6,485 bases of DNA, from contig CALDHV010000254.1 of the NCBI GenBank assembly GCA_937902305.1, positions 1 through 6,485 on the forward strand, in the 5' to 3' direction. The position numbers and the translations under genes are program-made. Under the pieces are notes generated by a model. It made no database searches, was not told the origin of the DNA, and was given only the letters and a program-made list of their open reading frames with translations. How positions within the stretch are numbered: position 1 is the stretch's first letter; each line of letters opens with the position of its first letter. Shown in pieces: positions 1 through 4,890 of the stretch. This DNA is from an uncultured Clostridia bacterium (GTDB lineage: Bacteria; Bacillota; Clostridia; Oscillospirales; Acutalibacteraceae).

Positions 1-630
1 CATCAGGAACACCGTGCGATGCTCCCGGGTGATCAAGTCCTCCCGTTCCTTGCCGGTCATATCCGGATAGCGGTCGAAAAGCTCCTGCGCGGTGATGAAA
101 TACACATCCTCTTTTACCGCAAAGGTGAGCTGCGGGAACTGCTGCTGCAGGGTGCGGTTGGTATCGGCAACGGCGCGCACGATCTGACGCACCGTCTGCT
201 GTAAAAACGCGACCGTGCGTTCCTCGGCGCGGATGACCTTCTCCCAATCCCATTGATCGACAAAGACGGAATGGGTATTGTCCATATCGTCGTCCCGCCG
301 CAGGGCGTTCATATCGGTGTAGATGCCCTCGCCCGGTATAAAGCCGTACCGCGCGAGTGCGAGCCGCTTCCATTTGGCAAGCGACTGCACCACCTCGGCG
401 TGCGCCTCATCCATATTCTTGATGGTGAAATCCACCTTGCGCTCGACACCGTTGAGGTCATCGTTGATGCCGGCACCGCCCGGCACCAGCACCGGCGCGG
501 TGACCCGCTCGAGATGCAGATTTTGCGCGAGCCGGACTTGAAAGGTGTCCTTGATGAGCTTGATCGCCCGCTGGGTATCCCGCAAGCCGAGCTTGGGGGT
601 GTATCCGGTGGGATAGATTGTCTTTGCCAC
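1..630 (-). CDS. asnA: Aspartate-ammonia ligase (asparagine synthetase A), 3' part cut off by window edge
   Basis: This enzyme makes asparagine from aspartate, ammonia and ATP (giving AMP and PPi) in the cytoplasm; its fold is related to class II aminoacyl-tRNA synthetases. Reading the minus strand from a GTG at 630-628 gives 210 codons open to the window edge. The protein begins AKTIYPTGYTPKLGL and carries family blocks that I recognise against E. coli AsnA: SLAKWKR (residues 83-89), EGIYTDMNALRRDDD (101-115) and VDQWDWE (124-130). The last residues, REHRTVFLM, match the stretch just before the GIGG block. Full AsnA is about 330 residues, so roughly 120 are missing. The GTG start is supported by AAAGGAG at 645-639 with an 8-base spacer; another in-frame GTG at 639-637 overlaps that SD and is unlikely. 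The gene starts 15 bases after the asnS stop, so the two are surely one operon under the T-box leader. Family assignment is very secure. Confidence 0.95.
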   Translation of the reverse strand, partial: MAKTIYPTGYTPKLGLRDTQRAIKLIKDTFQVRLAQNLHLERVTAPVLVPGGAGINDDLNGVERKVDFTIKNMDEAHAEVVQSLAKWKRLALARYGFIPGEGIYTDMNALRRDDDMDNTHSVFVDQWDWEKVIRAEERTVAFLQQTVRQIVRAVADTNRTLQQQFPQLTFAVKEDVYFITAQELFDRYPDMTGKEREDLITREHRTVFLM

Positions 631-645
631 AGGGGTCACTCCTTT

Positions 646-2016
646 TCAGCGAATACTGCCGACGGTACGCGGGAAAAGCTGTACATCCCGGATATTGGAC
701 ACGCCGGTGACGTACATAATGATCCGCTCAAAGCCCAGGCCGAAGCCGGAATGGGGCACCGAGCCGAACCGCCGCAGGTCGATATAATCGTTGTATTCAT
801 CGAGGGTCATATTCCGGTCTTTCATGGCCTGCAACAGCTTGTCGAGGTCTGCCTCGCGTTCGGAGCAGCCGATGATCTCCCCGACGCCGGGGACGAGCAG
901 ATCGGTCGCGGCGACGGTCTTGCCGTCGGGATTTTGCTTCATATAGAAGGATTTGATCTCTTTCGGATAGTTGGTGACGAACACCGGCTTTTTGAATACC
1001 TGCTCGGTGATATACCGCTCGTGCTCGGTTTGCAGGTCACAGCCCCAGTAGACGGGATATTTGAAATCCGCGTCGGCTTTTTCAAGTATCTCGATCGCCT
1101 TGGTGTAATCCAGCACCTCGAAATCCTTGTCCACGACATTCTGCAATTTGTCGTGCAGACCCGCCTCAAAGAACTTTTCGAAGAACGCCAGCTCCTCGGG
1201 GCACTTTTCCATCACATCGCGGATGATATACTTGATCATCTCTTGCGCGATTTCGATGATGTCCGGCAGCTCGGCAAACGCCACCTCCGGCTCGACGTGC
1301 CAGAACTCGGCAACGTGGCGCGGGGTGTTGCTGTTTTCGGCGCGGAAGGACGGCCCGAAGGTGTAGATCTTGCCGAATGCCATCGCCGCCATTTCGCCCT
1401 CCAGCTGACCGGATACGCTCAATCCGGCGCGGCGACCGAAAAAGTCGTTTTGATAGTATTCCTCGGCGGTCTTGTATTCATCTGACCAGCCGATGGTCGT
1501 GACCTTGAACATTTCGCCGGCACCCTCGCAATCGCTGGCGGTGATGAGCGGCGTGTTGACATAAACATAGTGATTGGACTGGAAATAGCGGTGGATCGCC
1601 GCCGCCATCACCGAGCGCACGCGGAAGATCGCATTGAACATATTGGTGCGCACCCGCAGGTGGGGGATGGTACGCAGATATTCCGGCGTATGCCGCTTTT
1701 TCTGCAACGGGTAGTCACCCGGGCAAACGCCGAGCACGGTGACGGCGGTCGCATTGACCTCGACGCCGTTACGCTCGCTTTCGATCAGCGTGCCCTCCAC
1801 CATAAGGGAGGTGCCGAGCGGCAAATAGGCGCTGACATCGGGAAAAAGCGTCTTGTCCAGTACGATCTGGATGTGCTTGAGGGAGGTGCCGTCGTTCAGC
1901 TCCAGAAAAGCGACGTTTTTGGAGTCGCGGGAGGTGCGTACCCACCCGCACAGCGTTACGCTCTGCCCGCAGAGCGCGGGGTCGTTCATCAACTGAATAA
2001 TGTCGGTATGTTTCAT
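646..2016 (-). CDS. asnS: Asparaginyl-tRNA synthetase
   Basis: Class IIb aminoacyl-tRNA synthetase that activates asparagine with ATP and loads tRNA-Asn in the cytoplasm. The 456-residue product is full length for the family. An N-terminal OB-fold anticodon-binding domain spans about residues 17-97 (VTLCGWVRTSRDSKNVAFLE, ELNDG). The catalytic domain follows: KKRHTPEYLRTIPHLR (106-121), motif 1 region about 130-160, EGAGEMF (164-170), motif 2 around GPSFRAENSNTPRHVAEF (221-238) and motif 3 GFGLGFERI (424-432). SNTPRH and the WGCDLQTEHERY block (324-335) are typical of AsnRS rather than AspRS. The ATG at 2016-2014 is chosen because it starts the OB-fold region and has AAAGGA about nine bases upstream, after the T-box terminator. 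It is first in the operon, before asnA. Expression should rise when tRNA-Asn is uncharged. Having both asnS and asnA argues for direct charging of free asparagine, though an additional Gat amidotransferase route elsewhere cannot be excluded. Confidence 0.97.
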   Translation of the reverse strand: MKHTDIIQLMNDPALCGQSVTLCGWVRTSRDSKNVAFLELNDGTSLKHIQIVLDKTLFPDVSAYLPLGTSLMVEGTLIESERNGVEVNATAVTVLGVCPGDYPLQKKRHTPEYLRTIPHLRVRTNMFNAIFRVRSVMAAAIHRYFQSNHYVYVNTPLITASDCEGAGEMFKVTTIGWSDEYKTAEEYYQNDFFGRRAGLSVSGQLEGEMAAMAFGKIYTFGPSFRAENSNTPRHVAEFWHVEPEVAFAELPDIIEIAQEMIKYIIRDVMEKCPEELAFFEKFFEAGLHDKLQNVVDKDFEVLDYTKAIEILEKADADFKYPVYWGCDLQTEHERYITEQVFKKPVFVTNYPKEIKSFYMKQNPDGKTVAATDLLVPGVGEIIGCSEREADLDKLLQAMKDRNMTLDEYNDYIDLRRFGSVPHSGFGLGFERIIMYVTGVSNIRDVQLFPRTVGSIR

Positions 2017-2044
2017 ATTCCTCTGTCCTTTCTGCGACGCAATT

Positions 2045-2090
2045 CGACAAAAAATAAACGCCGCCCGTCCCTATCCATAGGACGAACAGC
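2045..2090 (-). terminator. T-box attenuator terminator upstream of asnS
   Basis: On the minus strand GCTGTTCGTCCT (2090-2079) pairs with GGGACGGGCGGC (2071-2060), 12 pairs of which four are G-U, closing a 7-base loop (2078-2072). A T-rich tail TTTATTTTTT follows (2058-2049). Its 5' arm contains CGTCC, which is also the 3' arm of the T-box antiterminator, so the two hairpins are mutually exclusive. It stops transcription when the leader is not bound by uncharged tRNA. Confidence 0.9.
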
Positions 2091-2316
2091 GATGTGTCCG
2101 TGGTGCCACCTATCTTGCCGATCCTGTATCGGCCACTCTGTCTCTGTCAAGACGTTCCCGCTTAACGCGCGGTCGTCGGCGCCCCTACTGCCGCCTGCGG
2201 GCGGGTTCGGCTTGCACTCGGGAGGGTTATTCGCACAACAGCATTTCCGCCGGGCTTTCACCGTCCCCGGCTCGCTGGGGGAGCGTGGCTGTGCGACCGT
2301 GTCTCCGTCACCGTTT
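2060..2316 (-). promoter_or_regulatory. T-box leader (tRNA-Asn responsive) of the asnS-asnA operon
   Basis: A cis-acting RNA that binds uncharged tRNA and chooses between antitermination and termination. Seen on the minus strand in order: Stem I distal helix TCGCAC (2298-2293) with GTGCGA (2236-2231 region), carrying the conserved apical block AGCGAGCCGGGG ... GGTGAAAGCCCGGC (about 2276-2248). Next comes the specifier region AATAAC (2231-2226), which holds two adjacent Asn codons, AAT and AAC. A Stem III hairpin GCCGAT/ATCGGC with a 5-base loop lies around 2134-2118. The T-box core AGGTGGCACCACGG is at 2111-2098. The antiterminator forms from ATAGG (2113-2109) plus ACG with CGTCCTAT (2084-2077), leaving the usual 7-base bulge TGGCACC. 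TGGC in the bulge complements a GCCA tRNA 3' end; bacterial tRNA-Asn carries G as discriminator base. Together with the downstream genes this makes Asn specificity very likely. The exact register of the specifier is inferred. Confidence 0.93.
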
Positions 2317-2321
2317 TTGCT

Positions 2322-2350
2322 ACCATACCATAAATGCGCTGATTTGTCAA
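2322..2350 (-). promoter_or_regulatory. Promoter of the T-box leader / asnS-asnA operon
   Basis: Minus-strand TTGACA (2350-2345) and TATGGT (2327-2322) are separated by 17 bases. The predicted transcription start is about 2315, leaving a leader of roughly 300 bases before the asnS ATG, which contains the T-box RNA. The -35 is perfect; the -10 matches four of six positions, fitting a promoter controlled mainly by downstream attenuation. Confidence 0.8.
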
Positions 2351-2425
2351 CTGTTTTGCGAAAGGATCTTTTTTGATTTGTCCGTAAGATCGTACGTTTT
2401 GGAGATATTTTTTTGAAAAAACCGC

Positions 2426-2454
2426 TTGCTTTTCGGGGAAAGGGATGCTATAAT
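2426..2454 (+). promoter_or_regulatory. Promoter of the GH16 gene (extended -10)
   Basis: A perfect TATAAT lies at 2449-2454, preceded by TG at 2446-2447 (extended -10). A weak -35, TTGCTT, sits at 2426-2431 with a 17-base spacer. The predicted start near 2461 would leave only about 18 bases of leader, just enough for the AAGGAGG ribosome site. A short dyad GGGAT (2442-2446) / ATCCC (2453-2457) brackets the -10 and could be an operator. It is divergent from the asnS promoter, about 70 bases away. Confidence 0.75.
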
Positions 2455-2478
2455 CCCCCAAAAAGGAGGATGAGTACT

Positions 2479-3285
2479 ATGATCGACTTACCGCAATACC
2501 GTTTGGTTTGGAATGAGGAGTTCGATGGGAACACCATCGACCGCGACCGCTGGAGCTATATTTCGTGCCAGTCCAGCGGCCCCGATCAGGCGTTCTGTGA
2601 TGATCGGATCGAGGCAAAGGACGGCTGTGCTGTGCTGTCGGTGACCTACGATCCCGCCGACACCGAAAAGCCGTACCGCTGTCCGTGGTCGCTGGTGACT
2701 GCCGATTCGATGAACTTCCGCTACGGCTATGTCGAGGTGCGGGCGAAAATGCCGTATCTCGGCAAGGGAGAATGGCCGGCGATCTGGTATCTGCCCAACC
2801 TTGCGCACCTCAACCGGGAGGTCAAGGCTCGAGTCAGTCCCGATGCCAATGTGGAGATCGACCAGTTTGAGTCGTTTTCCTCTCTCGGCGATGCCATGCC
2901 CCAGCTCCATTTCTGGTTCTCCGATCTGGAAAAGCGGCGTGTCAATATTCTCAGTGATCCGGAGCGGGTGTTCCATTTCCCGGATGCCGAGACCGCCAAT
3001 GATTTCCATTTGTACGGGATGCTGTGGACGGAGGATACGCTGTCCTTCTATATGGACGATGTGTGCCACTATACCTACACCGTGCCACAGGAGGATCGCG
3101 AGCTGATGTCGGCGTATCAGGCGTTCATTCTGTCGCTCCAGTATTTTTCCCCGGCGTATGTCGCCAAGGGATGGGGCACCGAGGGCACATTCTTTAAGGA
3201 AAACCCCGATGGCAAGCTGTCGATGGCGGTGGACTATGTTCGTCTGTATCAAAACCCGGAGACCGACAGCATCGTGACAAAATAA
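2479..3285 (+). CDS. GH16-family glycoside hydrolase (endo-beta-glucanase/galactanase type), no signal peptide
   Basis: A 268-residue protein that is essentially one GH16 jelly-roll domain, predicted to cut beta-linked polysaccharide or oligosaccharide with retention of configuration. The start of the domain, YRLVWNEEFDGNTIDRDRW, is typical of the family. GEWPAIWYLPN (97-107) forms the usual cleft strand, and VEIDQFES (125-132) matches the catalytic E-x-D-x-x-E with E126 as nucleophile, D128 as helper and E131 as acid/base. FHLYGMLWTEDTLSFYMDD is the expected later strand, and AVDYVRLYQ near the C-terminus is the usual last strand. The substrate cannot be read from the sequence. ATG 2479 is chosen because AAGGAGG (2463-2469) sits nine bases ahead; an in-frame ATG at 2470 touches that SD, and longer forms would begin upstream of the promoter. 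The odd point is that there is no N-terminal hydrophobic segment, although most GH16 enzymes are exported. It is monocistronic and ends at a strong terminator. Confidence 0.88.
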   Translation: MIDLPQYRLVWNEEFDGNTIDRDRWSYISCQSSGPDQAFCDDRIEAKDGCAVLSVTYDPADTEKPYRCPWSLVTADSMNFRYGYVEVRAKMPYLGKGEWPAIWYLPNLAHLNREVKARVSPDANVEIDQFESFSSLGDAMPQLHFWFSDLEKRRVNILSDPERVFHFPDAETANDFHLYGMLWTEDTLSFYMDDVCHYTYTVPQEDRELMSAYQAFILSLQYFSPAYVAKGWGTEGTFFKENPDGKLSMAVDYVRLYQNPETDSIVTK

Positions 3286-3293
3286 ATCTGCTA

Positions 3294-3334
3294 AAAAAGC
3301 GCATTTGCCGTTTTTCTCGGCAGATGCGCTTTTT
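3294..3334. terminator. Bidirectional intrinsic terminator between GH16 gene and trxA
   Basis: AAAAAGCGCATTTGCCG (3294-3310) pairs with CGGCAGATGCGCTTTTT (3318-3334), 17 positions with a single G-T, around the loop TTTTTCT. The GC-rich core is flanked by an A-run on one side and a T-run on the other, so it can end transcription of the GH16 gene on the plus strand and of trxA on the minus strand. It begins 8 bases after the GH16 stop and ends 1 base before the trxA stop. Confidence 0.92.
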
Positions 3335-3335
3335 C

Positions 3336-3659
3336 TTATCCGATTTCCTGTTCGAGCCATGCGCAGAGGGCTTCCTCCGGGAGAGCACCGACCTGTGCGG
3401 ATACCGCCTGTCCGTTCTTGAAAAGAATGAGCGTCGGGATGCTTTCAATGCGGAATGCTCCGGCAAGCCCCGGCTCGTCATCCACATTCACCTTGCCGAC
3501 GGTTATCCGCCCGTCATATTTTTCCGCGATGGCGGCGACGGTCGGTGCCAGCATCCGACAGGGGCCGCACCAGGTCGCCCAAAAGTCCGCCAGCACCGGC
3601 AGGTCGGACTTCAGCACCTCCTGCTCAAAGTTTTGTTCAGTCAATGTGATTTCCGCCAT
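3336..3659 (-). CDS. trxA: Thioredoxin
   Basis: A small cytoplasmic dithiol protein that reduces protein disulfides and supplies electrons to enzymes such as peroxiredoxins and ribonucleotide reductase. The 107-residue product is the normal length. The active site WCGPC is at residues 30-34 in the block VLADFWATWCGPCRMLAP. The buried Asp is D25, the cis-proline is P75 in SIPTL, and VNVDDEP (57-63) and LILFKNGQ (77-84) are standard. The ATG at 3659-3657 is chosen because it begins the family's first strand and has GAAAGGCGG upstream; the frame stays open further upstream but that would overlap the preceding gene. It is the second gene of an operon: the FTR-like gene ends 16 bases upstream and its stop lies next to this SD, so translation is probably coupled. 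No thioredoxin reductase of the NADPH type is seen in the window. Confidence 0.96.
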   Translation of the reverse strand: MAEITLTEQNFEQEVLKSDLPVLADFWATWCGPCRMLAPTVAAIAEKYDGRITVGKVNVDDEPGLAGAFRIESIPTLILFKNGQAVSAQVGALPEEALCAWLEQEIG

Positions 3660-3675
3660 TTTGCGACCGCCTTTC

Positions 3676-3873
3676 TCATTTATATTTGTAGTACAGCATA
3701 CAGTGGCAAAAGCCCTCAAAATCCGGGTCCTTGATCTGCTCACGGAACTCCCGGCACATACATTTGTTGTCCGGCGTTTTTGCGGTGCGGCAGGGACAGT
3801 AGCCGTCTTTTTGTGCCAGTCCCTCCCGGATGACGCGGACGGTTTCCTCGTCGGGGTTTAATACCACCTTCAT
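3676..3873 (-). CDS. Ferredoxin-thioredoxin reductase catalytic subunit-like protein (short form)
   Basis: A 65-residue protein with three Cys-x-Cys pairs: CPC (26-28), CMC (38-40) and CHC (56-58). This is the signature of the FTR catalytic (beta) chain, where four cysteines hold a [4Fe-4S] cluster and two form the redox disulfide that reduces thioredoxin with electrons from ferredoxin. By analogy C28 and C58 would be the disulfide and C26, C38, C40 and C56 the cluster ligands; this assignment is inferred. The block CREFREQIKDPDFEGFCHC is familiar from short clostridial relatives. It lies directly upstream of trxA in one operon, which supports a role in thioredoxin reduction. ATG 3873-3871 has AGGGG seven bases ahead (GCAGGGGAAACAGT). 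A longer reading of 28 more residues would run through the promoter. Compared with the plant/cyanobacterial pattern (CPC-x16-CPC-x8-CHC as I recall it), the middle pair is displaced; the total span is the same. The variable chain is not present. Confidence 0.88.
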   Translation of the reverse strand: MKVVLNPDEETVRVIREGLAQKDGYCPCRTAKTPDNKCMCREFREQIKDPDFEGFCHCMLYYKYK

Positions 3874-3938
3874 ACTGTTTCCCCTGCCTTTCGGTTTTAT
3901 TGTATCGCGATCCGTGCCGAATATGCGTTCCCACCCGC

Positions 3939-3968
3939 AGTATACCGCATCCGGCAATATTATGTCAA
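3939..3968 (-). promoter_or_regulatory. Promoter of the FTR-like/trxA operon
   Basis: Minus-strand TTGACA (3968-3963) and TATACT (3944-3939) with an 18-base spacer. The predicted start near 3932 gives an untranslated leader of about 58 bases before the FTR-like ATG, in which I see no clear structured element beyond a TCGCGA palindrome. It is divergent from the DUF975 promoter about 95 bases away. Confidence 0.85.
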
Positions 3969-4039
3969 TAGAAAAGCGGGAGGGGTTTGTTGAAAACGGG
4001 CAACCGCGTTTTTGGCGGCTGTTCCTCGAAAAATCGCTC

Positions 4040-4068
4040 TTGCATTTTGATGGTCAATCCCGTATAAT
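4040..4068 (+). promoter_or_regulatory. Promoter of the DUF975 gene
   Basis: A perfect TATAAT at 4063-4068, with a weak -35 TTGCAT at 4040-4045 (17-base spacer). A perfect dyad ATCCC (4057-4061) / GGGAT (4070-4074) brackets the -10 and may be a repressor site. The predicted start is near 4075, leaving a leader of about 35 bases. Confidence 0.7.
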
Positions 4069-4109
4069 AGGGATGGCAATACCGTATTTAATGTTGAGGA
4101 GTGTTTTGT

Positions 4110-4739
4110 ATGGACAGAGCAGTTATCAAAGAAAACGCAAAAGCCCAATTAGGCAGACAGATCTTCGGCAACAACTGGATGCTGGCGCTGGTCATGTGCC
4201 TGATCGTCTCCGCCGTGGAAAGCCTTGTTTCCGCGACCGGGTTCGGCGCGATCGTGACCGTCATCATCGGCGGCCCGCTCGCCTTCAGCCTTGCCTATAT
4301 GTTTCTCAAGCAGACCCGCGACGGTCAGCCGATGCAGTTTGAAGACCTGCTCAGCGGTTTTAAGACCGATTTCGGCGGCAATTTGCTGATCGGGCTGATG
4401 TCCGCGATCTTCATAGCGCTGTGGTCGCTTCTGCTTGTGATCCCCGGCATTGTGAAGACGTATGCCTATTCGATGGCGTATTATATCAAGGCGGATCACC
4501 CGGAATACGACTGGAAGCAGTGCATCGACGCCAGCAAGGAGCTGACCAATGGGCACAAGGGCGAGCTTTTTGTGCTGGATCTGAGCTTCATTGGCTGGTA
4601 TTTTGTCGGCTCGCTGTGCCTCGGCGTGGGCATTTTGTGGGTCATCCCGTATCATGAGGCGGCCAAGTCGCAGTTCTACCAGGCGCTGGTGGCATCCTCC
4701 TATATCCCGCCCGTTGCGGACGGCGACGCGGAGGGCTGA
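4110..4739 (+). CDS. DUF975 family integral membrane protein
   Basis: A 209-residue membrane protein of unknown function. I recognise the DUF975 pattern: an N-terminal KENAKAQL...NNW amphipathic stretch, VIPGIVKTYAYSMAYYI (110-126), a soluble segment DHPEYDWKQCIDASKELTNG (129-148) with GHKGELFVLDLSFIGW following, and a C-terminal YHEAAKSQFYQAL. Hydrophobic segments lie at about 24-42, 45-66, 92-115 and 153-180, so four to five membrane passes are likely. The ATG at 4110 is preferred over an in-frame GTG at 4101 because GAGGAG (4096-4101) sits eight bases ahead and overlaps that GTG. The gene has its own promoter and a terminator 30 to 40 bases downstream, so it is probably a single-gene unit. 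Family members are common in Firmicutes; no function should be assigned. Confidence 0.85.
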   Translation: MDRAVIKENAKAQLGRQIFGNNWMLALVMCLIVSAVESLVSATGFGAIVTVIIGGPLAFSLAYMFLKQTRDGQPMQFEDLLSGFKTDFGGNLLIGLMSAIFIALWSLLLVIPGIVKTYAYSMAYYIKADHPEYDWKQCIDASKELTNGHKGELFVLDLSFIGWYFVGSLCLGVGILWVIPYHEAAKSQFYQALVASSYIPPVADGDAEG

Positions 4740-4772
4740 TTTTCCCGCAAACAGCAGATAAATCACGTAGTT

Positions 4773-4817
4773 GTAGAGGCTGTTAAAAACAAGTTTTTTA
4801 ACAACCTCTGCTTTTTT
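4773..4817 (+). terminator. Intrinsic terminator after the DUF975 gene
   Basis: GTAGAGGCTGTTAAAAAC (4773-4790) pairs with GTTTTTTAACAACCTCTGC (4793-4811) with one mismatch, one G-T and one bulged base, followed by six T (4812-4817). It separates the DUF975 gene from the permease transcription unit. The stretch 4740-4772 before it holds nothing I can identify. Confidence 0.87.
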
Positions 4818-4857
4818 ACTAAAATGGCGAAATATGCAAAAAAATGTCAAATCAAGG

Positions 4858-4886
4858 TTGACAAACTCGTTTTGGTGGGATATAAT
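4858..4886 (+). promoter_or_regulatory. Consensus promoter of the NCS2 permease leader
   Basis: Perfect TTGACA (4858-4863) and perfect TATAAT (4881-4886) with the ideal 17-base spacer, preceded by an A-rich stretch (4836-4856) that could act as an UP element. The expected start is near 4892-4894. The -35 is one half of a dyad, TGTCAA (4845-4850) / TTGACA (4858-4863), spaced by 7 bases, which might bind a repressor. A promoter this strong followed at once by a terminator implies control by attenuation. Confidence 0.9.
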
Positions 4887-4890
4887 AAAT

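Noticed and set aside
253..1485. 410-codon open frame on the plus strand
   Set aside because: It lies wholly antisense to asnS and asnA, shows no recognisable domain, and is explained by GC-rich codon bias on the other strand.
2122..2150. TTGACA on the minus strand inside the T-box leader, as an internal promoter
   Set aside because: No acceptable -10 at 16-18 bases, only TACAGG-like sequence, and the position falls in the linker before Stem III of the T-box.
1570..2376. 268-codon plus-strand frame running through the T-box leader
   Set aside because: Antisense to asnS and to a structured RNA element; no family resemblance.
2413..2478. Longer N-terminus for the GH16 protein
   Set aside because: It would begin upstream of the TATAAT promoter and lacks an SD; the extra residues are not a signal peptide.
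2488..3360. 290-codon open frame on the minus strand over the GH16 gene
   Set aside because: Antisense to a gene with a clear catalytic motif; it would also cross the bidirectional terminator.
3660..3743. 28-residue N-terminal extension of thioredoxin
   Set aside because: It overlaps the end of the FTR-like gene in another frame and has no family counterpart; the internal ATG at 3659 has a good SD.
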